Below, piece by piece: positions 26,779 through 36,702 of a DNA stretch of 64,000 nucleotides. Source of the DNA: Kribbella aluminosa (GTDB lineage: Bacteria > Actinomycetota > Actinomycetes > Propionibacteriales > Kribbellaceae); contig NZ_JAGINT010000001.1 of the NCBI RefSeq assembly GCF_017876295.1, positions 3,596,001-3,660,000 of the forward strand. The letters run 5' to 3'. The notes below the pieces were generated by a model. The model was not told where the DNA came from and ran no database searches. It worked only from the letters and a program-made list of their open reading frames with translations. The first letter of the stretch is position 1; each line of letters opens with the position of its first letter. A program made the translations under genes and the position numbers.

Positions 26779-26832
26779 AGCCGCAAGTTAGGAGCGGGGC
26801 TGGTGACCGCGCATCACATCATGTGGTGATCC

Positions 26833-29442
26833 TCAGCGGGTGAGCAGGCCGAGCTGATGACCTCTCCGGATCGCGGCGCGCCGGTTGTTGACGCCGAGCT
26901 TGGTGTAGATGTGTTTGGTGTGCGTCCGCACGGTGTTGAGCGACACCACGAGTTCCCGCGCGATCGAAGGGCCGTCGAGTTCGCTGGTGAGCAGCCGGAG
27001 TACGTCGAGTTCGCGATCGCTGAGCGGGTCCAGGAGGTTCTGCGGGGCGGCCGGCCTGCTGACGCGAGCCGGCCGGCGGGCCGCGGCCAGGAGCGTTCGG
27101 AGGTACGCCGAGCCTCGCCGATGCTGCTGCAGTCTCGCCAGCAATGTCAGTAGCGGGGCGCCCTCGGCGATGAAGACCCGGACGTACCCCTCGGGTTCGG
27201 CGAGGGTCAACGCTCGTTCCAGCACCGCTGGATCACGGCCGGCAAGGGCCTGCAGGACGAGGATCTCGATGAGGCTGCCGGTTCGGCGACCCGCCTCGGC
27301 GGCGGCCCGCAACCTCTCGAGGAGCGGTGCGGCGTCTCCGCGCTGGGCCATCACGAGCCTGGCCAACGTCACGTGTTCGTATTCGTGGAGATAGGACTCG
27401 TCTTCGGGCACGCTCTCGGCCCACTCCTGCGCCGCGGACAGGTCTCCCCGGACGATCAGCAGTCGCGCTCGAACGGCGGTCAGCGGGCGGACATTCGGTG
27501 AGAAGTCGCCGACGTACACCGTGATCGCCGCGGCCACGAGGTCGAGTGCGCTGTCGAGATCGCCTTCGGTCTCGCGGATCCGGGCCATCGCGAGCCGCCA
27601 GCGGTACGGGTTCTGCGGGAGGTCGGACACCACGCCCAGTTCCTCGGCGCGGCGCAGGTAGTCGGCGGCGGCGTCGAGATCGTTCCGCTCCCAGGCGATC
27701 CGGCTCAGTCCGACGTACATGTCGGATGTTCCACGCACGCCGTGGCCGACTTCGAGCGCTCGTTCGAGTGTGGCCTGCGCCTGCCGGAGCCGGCCTTGGG
27801 TGATCTCGAGATCGGCCAGTGTGACCGAGCAGCCGAGGACGTCGGAGAGGTGGCCGATCCGTTCCAGGCCGGCGGCGGCGCCGGCGTACCCGCGATGCGC
27901 GGACACGAGATCCCCGCCGGCCCAGGAGGCAAGACCGGACAGTGCAGAGGCCGCCGAGATCGTCAGGTCGTCGCCGGGGATGGCCAGGCGGAGGGCGTGC
28001 GCGGCATGCTCGATCGTGCCGGCTGGATGGCCGGCGACGAGGTCGAGCGCGGCCCGGTACGTCTCGATCGCGCTCGGCAGGTGCTCGAGCTCCCCGGGAT
28101 CGACGACCACGAGCGCGTCGTCCGGCCCGGACAGTTGCCGTTCGATGTCCTGGAGCCGCTGCTCGACGCCCGGGAACTCGTTGCCGGCCATCAAGGCTCC
28201 GACGAATCCGATCGCCAGGACCGGCCGGCGCTGGACAACCTCCTCGGGTATGTCGTCCAGCCAGCGCCGGATCGTGGCCTCCTGCCGTTCCCGCCGCAAG
28301 CCGGGGACCGCCAGTTCGATCAGCTCGGCGGCATGGTCGACGTCTCCGGCGGCGAGCGCGTGATGAACGGCTGCCACCAGATCGCCGGCATCGCCGTACC
28401 ACTGGGCGGCGCGTCGGTGCGGCTCTGCGATGTCGCCGCGCTCGGCGAGCAGCCGCGCCCGCAGTACGTCGGCGAAGAGGTGGTGGTACCGGTACCACTG
28501 CCGCCGGTCGTCCAGCGGTACGACGAACAGGTTCTGGCGCTCGAGTGATTCGAGCATCGCGGTACCACCGGGCTGACCGGTCACGACGTCACAGAGTGGG
28601 CCGGTCAACCGATCGACGACGCTGGTCTCGAGCAGGAACCGGCGTACATCGTCGGGCTGCCGGTCGAGGACCTCGTCGACGAGGTAGTCGACGACGTACC
28701 GGTCGTCGCCTGCGAAGTCGTCGATGAACCCGGTGGTGTCGCTGCGGCCCCGCAACGACAGCGCCGCCAGTCGGAGCGCGGCGATCCAGCCTTCGGTGCG
28801 TTCTTCGAGGGTCGCGATCGCCTCGGCGTCGAGCCCCAGCCCGGCCACCGTGTTGAGGAAGCTGTCCACCTCGTCGACAGTGAAGCGCAGGTCGGCGGCG
28901 CGTACCTCGACGAGTTCGCCGCGAGTCCGCAGGCGTGCCAGTGGGAGTGCGGGGTCGGCCCTGGTGCTGATCAGCAGGTGCAGCTGGGGCGGCTGATGGT
29001 CCGGCAGGTAGGTCATGCCCCGGCTGATCTCCAGGCCGTCGGCGAGGTGATAGTCGTCGAGGACGAGGTCGATGTCGTCAGGCAGAACGCTGAGGTCGTT
29101 GAGAACTCCGGCGAGGATCGTCTCGATCGGCGTGGGACCGGACCGCAGCAGCACCAGGGCGCCTTCGGCGATGCCCGGTGTGACGCGGTTCAGGGCGGTA
29201 AGGACGTACGTCCAGAAGGTGGTGGGGTCCTGGTCGCTCTCCTCCAGCGAGACCCAGGCCGCGCTCTCGGCCGCCCAGGCCGAAACCAGCGTCGTCTTGC
29301 CGAAGCCTGCCGGCGCGGATACCAAGGTCAGCCCGACGCCGTCCGTGCGCAGCAGACGCTGGTCGAGCCGGGGCCGGTCCACCAGACCCTGCCGGTTCCG
29401 TGGGCGGTAGAGCTTGGTTTCGACGACAGGCCCGGTCACCAC
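26833..29442 (-). CDS. LAL/MalT-type LuxR family transcriptional regulator
   Basis: An 869-residue regulator. The N-terminal STAND ATPase has Walker A SAPAGFGKTTLV (about residues 41-52) and Walker B DIDLVLDDYH (about 123-132); a winged-helix and a TPR-like helical middle follow, and the LuxR helix-turn-helix is at the C-terminus (LSDRELDVLRLLTSELDGPS, then LVVSLNTVRTHTKHIYTKLG). Such proteins are ATP-driven activators responding to a sugar or other inducer. The start is GTG 29442 with GGAGGGGG before it. It may activate the DUF4386 pair downstream; the target is not certain. Confidence 0.88.
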   Translation of the reverse strand: MVTGPVVETKLYRPRNRQGLVDRPRLDQRLLRTDGVGLTLVSAPAGFGKTTLVSAWAAESAAWVSLEESDQDPTTFWTYVLTALNRVTPGIAEGALVLLRSGPTPIETILAGVLNDLSVLPDDIDLVLDDYHLADGLEISRGMTYLPDHQPPQLHLLISTRADPALPLARLRTRGELVEVRAADLRFTVDEVDSFLNTVAGLGLDAEAIATLEERTEGWIAALRLAALSLRGRSDTTGFIDDFAGDDRYVVDYLVDEVLDRQPDDVRRFLLETSVVDRLTGPLCDVVTGQPGGTAMLESLERQNLFVVPLDDRRQWYRYHHLFADVLRARLLAERGDIAEPHRRAAQWYGDAGDLVAAVHHALAAGDVDHAAELIELAVPGLRRERQEATIRRWLDDIPEEVVQRRPVLAIGFVGALMAGNEFPGVEQRLQDIERQLSGPDDALVVVDPGELEHLPSAIETYRAALDLVAGHPAGTIEHAAHALRLAIPGDDLTISAASALSGLASWAGGDLVSAHRGYAGAAAGLERIGHLSDVLGCSVTLADLEITQGRLRQAQATLERALEVGHGVRGTSDMYVGLSRIAWERNDLDAAADYLRRAEELGVVSDLPQNPYRWRLAMARIRETEGDLDSALDLVAAAITVYVGDFSPNVRPLTAVRARLLIVRGDLSAAQEWAESVPEDESYLHEYEHVTLARLVMAQRGDAAPLLERLRAAAEAGRRTGSLIEILVLQALAGRDPAVLERALTLAEPEGYVRVFIAEGAPLLTLLARLQQHRRGSAYLRTLLAAARRPARVSRPAAPQNLLDPLSDRELDVLRLLTSELDGPSIARELVVSLNTVRTHTKHIYTKLGVNNRRAAIRRGHQLGLLTR

Positions 29443-29721
29443 GCCCCCTCCGGTTCGGCGTCGTTGTCACGAGAGTAAGCCCCGTACCGGCGACCGAACT
29501 CGAGCGACCGATATCCGGGGAGGGGTCGAGGTCTGGGGAAGATCACGGTAAGGTAACGCGCCAGGCAGGGACGGGCGAACCCGCGACGAGCGGGCCACTC
29601 GTGATCGGCCGCCGCGGATCGCGGGCTGTCGGCTGGGGCGCAGTACGGAGACCGGTGGTGACCTGCCGGCCGGGCGGCTCCCTGCCGTCCGGGACTCCTT
29701 CGCGCCCCGAGAGGCCGCCGT

Positions 29722-30582
29722 ATGCCCGCCATCCCCACCCACCTGTCCCGCACCAAGATCGCCCTCGGCGCCGGTCTGTTCGGCCTCGTCGCCAGTTTCG
29801 TCGTCGCCGTCACCGGCACGTCCGGGGGAGCGCGGGCGGACGCCCAGAGCCCGGCGCCGGCCCGGCACTTCATCGCGAACCTCAAAGGCGCGACCACGCC
29901 GTTCGCGCTCGGCTACAACCTGGCCGACAAGTCCTCGGTCTCCAGCCTTAGCCTGCTGCCGGCCGCGGTGCAGTCGGTGTTCTGGCTGGGGCAGAAGTGC
30001 CCGAAGCCGGCCGACAGCACGTTCAAGGCCACGGTCGACGCGCTGGCCTCGAACCCGAAGGTCTTCGCCTACTACCTGTCCGACGAGCCGCACATCGGGG
30101 ACTGCCCGGGCGGCCCGGCGGCTCTGCGGTCGCGTGCGGATTACATCCGTGCGGCGAGCCATGGCCGGCAGAAGTCGTTCGTCGTGCTCAGCAAGGTCAC
30201 CGACTACAAGCCGTTCGCACCGGCCAGCAGCCATGTCGACCTGGTCGGGCTCGATCCGTACCCCTGCTCGACCGCGCATCCGCAGTGCGACCTCGGCAAG
30301 ATCGGCGAGAAGGTCAGCGCAGCTCGCTCCGCGGGTGTGCCGCCGGCCGCGATCGTGCCGGTGTACCAGGCTTTCGGTCAGGAGCGGACGACGAGCCACT
30401 ACTACAACCAGCCGACGGCGAGCCAGGAGCACGCGATGCTGATGGAGTGGAAGCGGCTCGTGCCGGCCCCGGTCATGGACTACACCTACGGCTGGAGCAA
30501 CCAGAGCAGCGCGGCTCCGACCCTGGTCGACTCGCCCGCCCTGCAGAAGGTCTTCGCGACCTTCTTCGCCACCGGTAACTGA
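29722..30582 (+). CDS. secreted protein, possible TIM-barrel glycosidase-like
   Basis: A 286-residue exported protein. A hydrophobic segment at residues 9-30 with signal-peptide features is followed by ARADA. The mature part has FAYYLSDEPHIGDC, VDLVGLDPYPCST and PAPVMDYTYGWSN, whose acidic residues after predicted strands suggest a beta/alpha-barrel hydrolase; no family is firmly recognised. The 279 bp upstream (29443-29721) hold no gene, only the divergent promoters. The downstream ABC exporter begins 69 bp later with its own leaderless promoter. Confidence 0.7.
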   Translation: MPAIPTHLSRTKIALGAGLFGLVASFVVAVTGTSGGARADAQSPAPARHFIANLKGATTPFALGYNLADKSSVSSLSLLPAAVQSVFWLGQKCPKPADSTFKATVDALASNPKVFAYYLSDEPHIGDCPGGPAALRSRADYIRAASHGRQKSFVVLSKVTDYKPFAPASSHVDLVGLDPYPCSTAHPQCDLGKIGEKVSAARSAGVPPAAIVPVYQAFGQERTTSHYYNQPTASQEHAMLMEWKRLVPAPVMDYTYGWSNQSSAAPTLVDSPALQKVFATFFATGN

Positions 30583-30651
30583 CGGCCGGATTGCGGTCAC
30601 GTCCGGAAACTCGGATGCAATCTGTCGGTGGCTCGCACTACGGTCGGTCGA

Positions 30652-32472
30652 GTGCTGACTCTCCTGCGGTACGGCGTTCGGGTTGCACCTGGAAGCACCC
30701 TTCTGACGATGGGTCTGGCTGTCTTCGGCTCGCTGCTGGGGATGGCGGTCACGTTGCTGACCGGCCGGGTCGTCGGGGCGGTTCCCGGTGTGGTCGATCG
30801 TGCACACGACGGGAGCCCGGGGGCGATGCCGATCGGCGAGTTCAGCTGGTTGCTGGGCGGGCTGCTGGTGGTGTTCGTCGTCGACAGCCTGAAACCCGCG
30901 GTGCAGCAGGTCGCGTCGATGGTGATGGACGCCGGCCTGGTCCGCGCGATCGGCACCGGCATCACCGGACCGCTGCTCGCGCCGCGCCGGATCCAGCACC
31001 TCGAGGACGCCGAGGTGCTGGACGTGCAGGAGCGTGCGAAGGGCAAGGGCGGGTTCCATCTTGCGCAAGGCCTCGGCAACCTGCCGTGGCTGCTCGCGAG
31101 CCGGGTGACGCTGGTCGGCTCGGCGGTCATCGTCGGCTCGATGTTCGCGTGGTGGGTGGCCGCCATGCTGGTCGCGGTGACGTTCCTGCTGGAGTGGTAC
31201 GGCGGCCGGCTGATCGAGCGCGAGATCGACGTCTGGTGGGGGAACACCGAGGAGCAGCGGCGCTCGCACTACCTCTTCGACCTCGGCATGCGCGACGCCC
31301 CGAAGGAGCTGCGCGTCTTCGGCCTGCACACCTGGCTCGTCGACCGGTACGTCCGTGAGTGGACGGCAGGGTACCGCCCGGTCTGGGCGCGCCGGCGGAC
31401 GAACGCGAAGTGGTCGCTGCTGATCGGCGGCATCCACCTGATCGCCAACGGGATCGCGATCCTGGCGGTCGGCCGCGCGGCGTACGACGGCTCGCTGCCG
31501 CTCACCCAGGTTGCGACCGCCTTGCCCGCGATCCTCGCGATCGGCCAGTCCAGCAACGGATTCGGGGTGGTGCAGGTCCGTCGCGGGCTCTCGGCGTACC
31601 GGGCGATGCGGGACCTGCCGGGCACGATCGCGGCCCGGCATCCGGAGCCGGTGGTGACCACGAAGCATCGGGTCGAGACGATGCCGGCCCGGGAGATCCG
31701 GTTCGAGAAGGTCAGCTTCCACTACCCGGGCTCCGGCAAGGCGGTGCTGCGGGACCTCGACCTCACGATCAACGCGCGCGAGGCCCTCGCGCTGGTGGGG
31801 ATCAACGGTGCCGGGAAGTCCACGCTGGTGAAGCTGCTAGGCGGCGCGTACCAGCCGACCAGCGGGCGGATCCTGGTCGACGGCGTCGATCTCGCCGAGC
31901 TCGACCTGGCGGCCTGGCAGCGCCGGGTCGCGGCGATCGTGCAGGACTTCGTGCGGTTCCCGCTGACCGTGACCGACAACGTCGTGTTCGGAGCGGTCGA
32001 GCGCGCGGGGGACGAGCTGACGCTGGCCCGGGTCGCGCGCGAGTCCGGGATCGACGACGTCGTACGGCGGCTGCCGAAGGGCTGGGACACGATCCTGGAC
32101 AAGACGTTCGACGGCGGCGTCGACCTGTCCGGCGGTGAATGGCAGCGGGTCGCGCTGGCGCGGGCGTTGTTCGCGGTCCACGCGGGCGCGAGCGTGCTGG
32201 TGCTGGACGAGCCGGCGGCGGCGCTCGACGTCCGGGCGGAGTCGGAGCTCGTCGAGCGGTACCTGGAGCTCACGTCGGGGGTGGCGTCGCTGATCATCTC
32301 GCACCGGTTCTCGGTGGTCCGGAACGCGGACCGGATCTGCGTGCTGTCCGACGGCCGGATCGTCGAGGACGGCACCCACGAGGAGCTGCTGGCGATCGAC
32401 GGCGAGTACGCCGGGATGTTCCGGCTGCAGGCGGAGCGGTACGTGACCGGACCGGAGGCCGTCGATGCCTAG
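30652..32472 (+). CDS. ABC exporter subunit, fused permease-ATPase (first half of heterodimer)
   Basis: A 606-residue half transporter: six hydrophobic segments over residues 1-320, then the nucleotide-binding domain with Walker A GINGAGKST (about 383), Q-loop VQDFVRFP, signature LSGGEWQR (about 493) and Walker B VLVLDEPAAALD. GTG 30652 is chosen since TACGGT (30639-30644) precedes it by 7 nt; a GTG at 30628 would lie upstream of that hexamer. The next gene overlaps by 8 bp and encodes the partner, so the two form a heterodimeric exporter. Substrate unknown. Confidence 0.88.
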   Translation: MLTLLRYGVRVAPGSTLLTMGLAVFGSLLGMAVTLLTGRVVGAVPGVVDRAHDGSPGAMPIGEFSWLLGGLLVVFVVDSLKPAVQQVASMVMDAGLVRAIGTGITGPLLAPRRIQHLEDAEVLDVQERAKGKGGFHLAQGLGNLPWLLASRVTLVGSAVIVGSMFAWWVAAMLVAVTFLLEWYGGRLIEREIDVWWGNTEEQRRSHYLFDLGMRDAPKELRVFGLHTWLVDRYVREWTAGYRPVWARRRTNAKWSLLIGGIHLIANGIAILAVGRAAYDGSLPLTQVATALPAILAIGQSSNGFGVVQVRRGLSAYRAMRDLPGTIAARHPEPVVTTKHRVETMPAREIRFEKVSFHYPGSGKAVLRDLDLTINAREALALVGINGAGKSTLVKLLGGAYQPTSGRILVDGVDLAELDLAAWQRRVAAIVQDFVRFPLTVTDNVVFGAVERAGDELTLARVARESGIDDVVRRLPKGWDTILDKTFDGGVDLSGGEWQRVALARALFAVHAGASVLVLDEPAAALDVRAESELVERYLELTSGVASLIISHRFSVVRNADRICVLSDGRIVEDGTHEELLAIDGEYAGMFRLQAERYVTGPEAVDA

Positions 32473-34249
32473 GTCGCTGCGGATCCTGTGGCTGTGGATC
32501 ACCACGTCGTTCCGGGCGGCGCCGTGGCTGATGACGATCTCGACGGTACTCGTCGCGGCTCGGGCGATCACCGCTCCGGCGCAGACGTACGGCGTCAGCC
32601 GGCTGGTGGACGGGCTCGCGTCGGGGCGGTCGGGCACGGTCACGCTCGGCGTCGCGATCATCGTCGGCGGCCTCGCGGTGTCGTTCCTCGCCGACGGTCT
32701 CGGTGCGCCGCTGCAGGACACCGCCCAGGAGCGGATGGCGGGCCGGGTGCACGCCGACCTGCTGGACGTGACGACCGGCATCCCGGGGCTGTCGCACCAC
32801 GAGCGACCGGATGTGGCCGACCGGCTCGAGCTGGTGCGTGAGCGGGCGTGGCGGATGGGCGTCGGCGCCGAGGTGCTGCTGTGGGCGTTCGCGACCGTGA
32901 CCAACACGGTGACCGTGCTGACGCTGCTCGGCTCGGTGCATCCGGTGCTGCTCGTGCTGCCGTTGCTCGGCGGCGTGCGGATCTGGTCGGCGTACCTGAG
33001 CAGCACGCGACAGCAGAAGGCGTGGGAGGACTCGATGCCGCAGGAGCGGCTCGTCGAGCGGCTGATCGAGGTCGCGAAGGACCCGCGGACCGGCCTGGAG
33101 GTGCGCTTGTTCGGGCTCGGGAAGGTGCTGCTGGACAGGATCTTCACGTTGCAGACCGAGCGTTTCGACCGCCGGGTGGCGGCCGCGCGCTGGGGCGGGA
33201 AGGTGGACGGAGCGGTCCGGCTGGTGTTCGGGCTGGCGTACTCCGCCGCGATCATCTGGGTCGTCGCCCGGGCACGGAACGGGCACGCGTCCGCGGGTGA
33301 CGTCGTACTGGTGCTGCTGCTCGCGCCACAGGTCGACCAGATGACGGGCGGTATCGCGCAGAACGTGTACTGGGTCGGCGAGGTGGTCAGGAGCTTCAGC
33401 CGGTACGACTGGCTGCGCGAGTACGCGAAGCAGAACGCCTGGCGGTCGAGCCGGACGCCGGCGCCCGCGCGGATCACCGAGGGGATCGAGCTGCGGGACG
33501 TGGGATTCTCCTACCCTGGTTCGGATTCCGCGGTGCTGAGCGGTATCGACCTGACGATCCCGGCCGGGTCGGCGGTCGCGCTGGTGGGGGAGAACGGTGC
33601 GGGCAAGACCACGTTGGTGAAGTTGCTGGCGCGGATGTACGACCCGACGTCCGGCCGGATCCTGGTCGACGGCGAGGACCTGGCGACGATTCAGCCGGAC
33701 GCGTGGCGGTCGCAGCTGTCGGCGGGCTTCCAGGACTTCGTGAAGTTCGAGTTCACCGTCCGCGAGGTGGTCGGGATCGGCGACCTCGAACGCGCCGACG
33801 ACGAGGACGCGGTCCGGGCCGCCGTCGTACGCGGTGACGCCGAGTCGGTGGTCGCGGGGCTGCCGCGGGGGCTGGATTCCCAACTGGGCAAAAAGTTCAC
33901 CGACGGGGTCGAGCTGTCCGGCGGGCAGTGGCAGCGGCTCGCGCTGGCTCGTGCCTTCATGCGCGAGCGCCCGCTGCTCCTGCTGCTCGACGAGCCGACG
34001 GCGGCGCTCGACCCGGAGGCGGAGCACCGGCTCTACGAGCAGTACGCCGACGCCGCGAGGATCGCCGCCACCGAGACCGGCGGCATCACCGTCCTGGTCT
34101 CCCACCGGTTCTCCACGGTCCGGATGGCCGACCTGATCGTGGTCATGCACCGCGGCCGCGTCGAGGAGTTCGGCACCCACGAGGACCTCCTCGCCGCCGG
34201 CGGCCGCTACACCGAACTCTTCGAACTCCAGGCCCGCGCCTACCGCTAG
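32465..34249 (+). CDS. ABC exporter subunit, fused permease-ATPase (second half of heterodimer)
   Basis: A 594-residue half transporter with six hydrophobic segments and an ATPase domain: Walker A GENGAGKTT (about residue 375), signature LSGGQWQR (about 483), Walker B LLLLDEPTAALD (about 504), H-loop VSHRFSTVRMADL. Both subunits keep the catalytic Walker B neighbour Glu, so neither site is obviously degenerate. Co-translated with the upstream half. The pair could export a lipid, peptide or drug. Confidence 0.9.
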   Translation: MPRSLRILWLWITTSFRAAPWLMTISTVLVAARAITAPAQTYGVSRLVDGLASGRSGTVTLGVAIIVGGLAVSFLADGLGAPLQDTAQERMAGRVHADLLDVTTGIPGLSHHERPDVADRLELVRERAWRMGVGAEVLLWAFATVTNTVTVLTLLGSVHPVLLVLPLLGGVRIWSAYLSSTRQQKAWEDSMPQERLVERLIEVAKDPRTGLEVRLFGLGKVLLDRIFTLQTERFDRRVAAARWGGKVDGAVRLVFGLAYSAAIIWVVARARNGHASAGDVVLVLLLAPQVDQMTGGIAQNVYWVGEVVRSFSRYDWLREYAKQNAWRSSRTPAPARITEGIELRDVGFSYPGSDSAVLSGIDLTIPAGSAVALVGENGAGKTTLVKLLARMYDPTSGRILVDGEDLATIQPDAWRSQLSAGFQDFVKFEFTVREVVGIGDLERADDEDAVRAAVVRGDAESVVAGLPRGLDSQLGKKFTDGVELSGGQWQRLALARAFMRERPLLLLLDEPTAALDPEAEHRLYEQYADAARIAATETGGITVLVSHRFSTVRMADLIVVMHRGRVEEFGTHEDLLAAGGRYTELFELQARAYR

Positions 34250-34382
34250 CGGAAACTACGCCGGGAAATGAGACGGAACTGAGAAGTGACTGAGAGGTTG
34301 GCTGCAATCAGTTGCTGCCAGTTCGCCACTAGTTAACCTTCGGTCTTCACGCGGCCGTACATCTCTTTCTAATGTATTCACC

Positions 34383-35333
34383 ATGGACACACCGCCCGCT
34401 GTCCGTGCCCGCGGAATCACCAAGTACTTCGGTGAGGTCGTGGCGCTCGATGGCGTCGACCTCGACGTCGCACCAGGTCAGCTGCACGGCCTGGTGGGAC
34501 CCAACGGAGCCGGCAAGACCACTTTGCTCGGCCTGCTGCTCGGCCTCGCCGTTGCCGACAAGGGCAACCTGGAGATCCTCGGTACGCCGGTCGGCCGCGC
34601 CCTCGCCGTACCCGACGGGGTCGCCGGTTTCGTCGACGGACCCGGCCTGTACCCGTCGATGACCGCCCGGCAGAACCTGTCCGCACTCGCCGCGCTGCGC
34701 GGGGACGGGGCGCAGCAGATCGACGAGTACCTCGAGCAGGTCGGCCTGACCGACGTGGCCGACGACCGCGTCCGCGGCTTCTCGCTCGGCATGCGCCAGC
34801 GGCTCGGTCTGGCCGCCGCGTTGCTCACCAAGCCCCGGCTGCTGATCCTCGACGAGCCGTCGAACGGCCTCGACCCGGCCGGCAAGAAGCACGTGTACGG
34901 CGTCCTGACCAAGCTGGCGGCGGACGGTACCGCGGTGATCCTGTCGAGCCACCGGATGGACGACGTCGAGGCGCTCTGCTCCGAGGTGACGATCCTGGCG
35001 ACCGGCCGGGTGGCGTTCACCGGCCCGATCAGCAAGCTGGCGTCCGAGGACAGCGAGCTCGACTACCGGGTGCTCACGTCGAACCCGGTCGTCGCACGAC
35101 GCGTCGCCCGGGAGACGGCGGGCGTCCGGCTGCAGGAGACCGACAACCCACAGGACGACGCCGAGCTGCTGATCATCTCCGCGCCGGTGCCCGCGCTGGA
35201 CGAGTTCGTGAAGGCGCTCGTCCGGCAGGACGTCGCCGTACGGGAACTCGCGCCGGTCGTCTCGCCGCTCGAAGCCGCCTTCCTGACCCTGACTGAACAG
35301 GCCGCCCTCACCGAGCAGCAGGAGACCGACTGA
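34383..35333 (+). CDS. ABC transporter ATP-binding protein (drug/bacitracin type)
   Basis: A 316-residue ATPase with Walker A GPNGAGKTT (about residues 39-47), signature SLGMRQR, Walker B LLILDEPSNGLD and H-loop SSHRMDD, plus a C-terminal extension typical of two-component drug or lantibiotic efflux ATPases. The start ATG 34383 has TAATGT (34370-34375) 7 nt before it, so the message is leaderless. The stop overlaps the permease start by one base. Confidence 0.9.
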   Translation: MDTPPAVRARGITKYFGEVVALDGVDLDVAPGQLHGLVGPNGAGKTTLLGLLLGLAVADKGNLEILGTPVGRALAVPDGVAGFVDGPGLYPSMTARQNLSALAALRGDGAQQIDEYLEQVGLTDVADDRVRGFSLGMRQRLGLAAALLTKPRLLILDEPSNGLDPAGKKHVYGVLTKLAADGTAVILSSHRMDDVEALCSEVTILATGRVAFTGPISKLASEDSELDYRVLTSNPVVARRVARETAGVRLQETDNPQDDAELLIISAPVPALDEFVKALVRQDVAVRELAPVVSPLEAAFLTLTEQAALTEQQETD

Positions 35334-36679
35334 TGACAGCCACCGTGGCTGCCCCCGACAGCCCTGTCGTACGCCGGGTCCCGATCACCCGCGGGTACCG
35401 CTTCGAGCTCGTCAAGCTGCTGTCGCAATGGCGGGTCCGGGTCCTGATCATCGCGTGCTGGCTCGCGCCCGCGGTGTTCGTGACGGTGATCAGTCAGCAG
35501 GCGTCGCTGCCGGTCGACACGCTGTTCGGCCGGATGATGCACGCGACCGGATGGGCCGGCCCCCTTGTGCTGCTGGGTTTCTCGGGCTCGTGGGCGCTGC
35601 CGCTGCTGACCTCGCTGGTCGCCGGTGACGTGTTCGCGTCCGAGGACCGGCTCGGCACCTGGCGGCACCTGCTGGTCGCGGTCCGGTCGCCGCGCCGGAT
35701 CTTCGTGTCGAAGGCGCTCTCCAGCCTGACCGTGATCGTCGTACTGGTGATCGGCCTGGTCGTGTCGAGTACGGTCAGCGGTCTGCTCGTCGTCGGCAAC
35801 CGCCAGCTGATCGGCCTGGACGGACATCTGCTCTCGCCAGGCGATGCGGCCGGCAGGGTCCTGCTCGCCTGGCTGTGCGCGCTCGCACCGACGCTGGCGC
35901 TGGCCGCGATCGGCCTGCTCGGCTCGGTCGCGATGGGCCGCTCGCCGATGGGGTTGCTGCTGCCCGCGGTCGTCGCGCTCGCGATGCAGATCGTGCAACA
36001 GCTGCCGATTCCGGTCGCGCTCCGGCTCGCGCTGCCCGGCTACGCGTTCATCAGCTGGAACGGTCTCTTCACCGAGCCTGTCCAGCGCGGACCGCTGCTG
36101 ATCGGCGTCATCGTCAGCCTCGCGTGGGCGGTCATCGCGACGGGCCTGGCCTACTTCCTGTTCGTACGCCGCGACTTCACCAACCCGACGCACGACGGCT
36201 CGGGCCGCCGGGCGTTGACCGCCGGGCTGGTACCGCTCGTCCTGCTGCTCGGTGTCAGCACCGCGGCGCTGGCCCCGATCACGGGCTTCGGTTCGGGGAT
36301 CGACCAGGACAAGGTGCAGCGCGCGGTCGCGGTCGAGTTCGCCCATCTGTACCGCCTGCAGACCAAGCAGCTGAACCGGGCCGATGTCACCGAGGCTCAG
36401 CTGCAGACCGCTGCCGAGTGCACGAAGGGCGGCGACCAGGTCGCCGCCCGCGGGCCCGGCAACGACTGGCGGTGCGTGGTCAGCTGGCACCTCCCTGGGG
36501 TGGACGCAGCCGGCTCCGCGATCTACCAACTCGACATCAACCCACTCGGTCGGTACGTGTCCGACGGGGACGGACCGAAAGAAGTGAACGGCTTCTTCCT
36601 GGTCCGCACCCCGACCGGGGACGAACCGAACCCACTGTGGCAGTTCGACGGCAACATCGAACTGCTACCCGTGAAGTAG
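35333..36679 (+). CDS. ABC transporter permease with extracellular domain
   Basis: A 448-residue membrane protein. Six hydrophobic segments span residues 25-320 (VRVLIIACWLAPAVFVTVIS is the first), consistent with an ABC-2 permease. The C-terminal 120 residues are soluble, with two cysteines (AECTKGGD and WRCVVSW) that could form a disulfide outside the cell. It works with the ATPase encoded immediately upstream. The extracellular domain suggests contact with an exported protein or the wall; the adjacent secreted phosphoesterase is a candidate partner, by inference only. Confidence 0.82.
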   Translation: MTATVAAPDSPVVRRVPITRGYRFELVKLLSQWRVRVLIIACWLAPAVFVTVISQQASLPVDTLFGRMMHATGWAGPLVLLGFSGSWALPLLTSLVAGDVFASEDRLGTWRHLLVAVRSPRRIFVSKALSSLTVIVVLVIGLVVSSTVSGLLVVGNRQLIGLDGHLLSPGDAAGRVLLAWLCALAPTLALAAIGLLGSVAMGRSPMGLLLPAVVALAMQIVQQLPIPVALRLALPGYAFISWNGLFTEPVQRGPLLIGVIVSLAWAVIATGLAYFLFVRRDFTNPTHDGSGRRALTAGLVPLVLLLGVSTAALAPITGFGSGIDQDKVQRAVAVEFAHLYRLQTKQLNRADVTEAQLQTAAECTKGGDQVAARGPGNDWRCVVSWHLPGVDAAGSAIYQLDINPLGRYVSDGDGPKEVNGFFLVRTPTGDEPNPLWQFDGNIELLPVK

Positions 36680-36702
36680 TGCCAACCGAAGGGATCACTC
36701 CC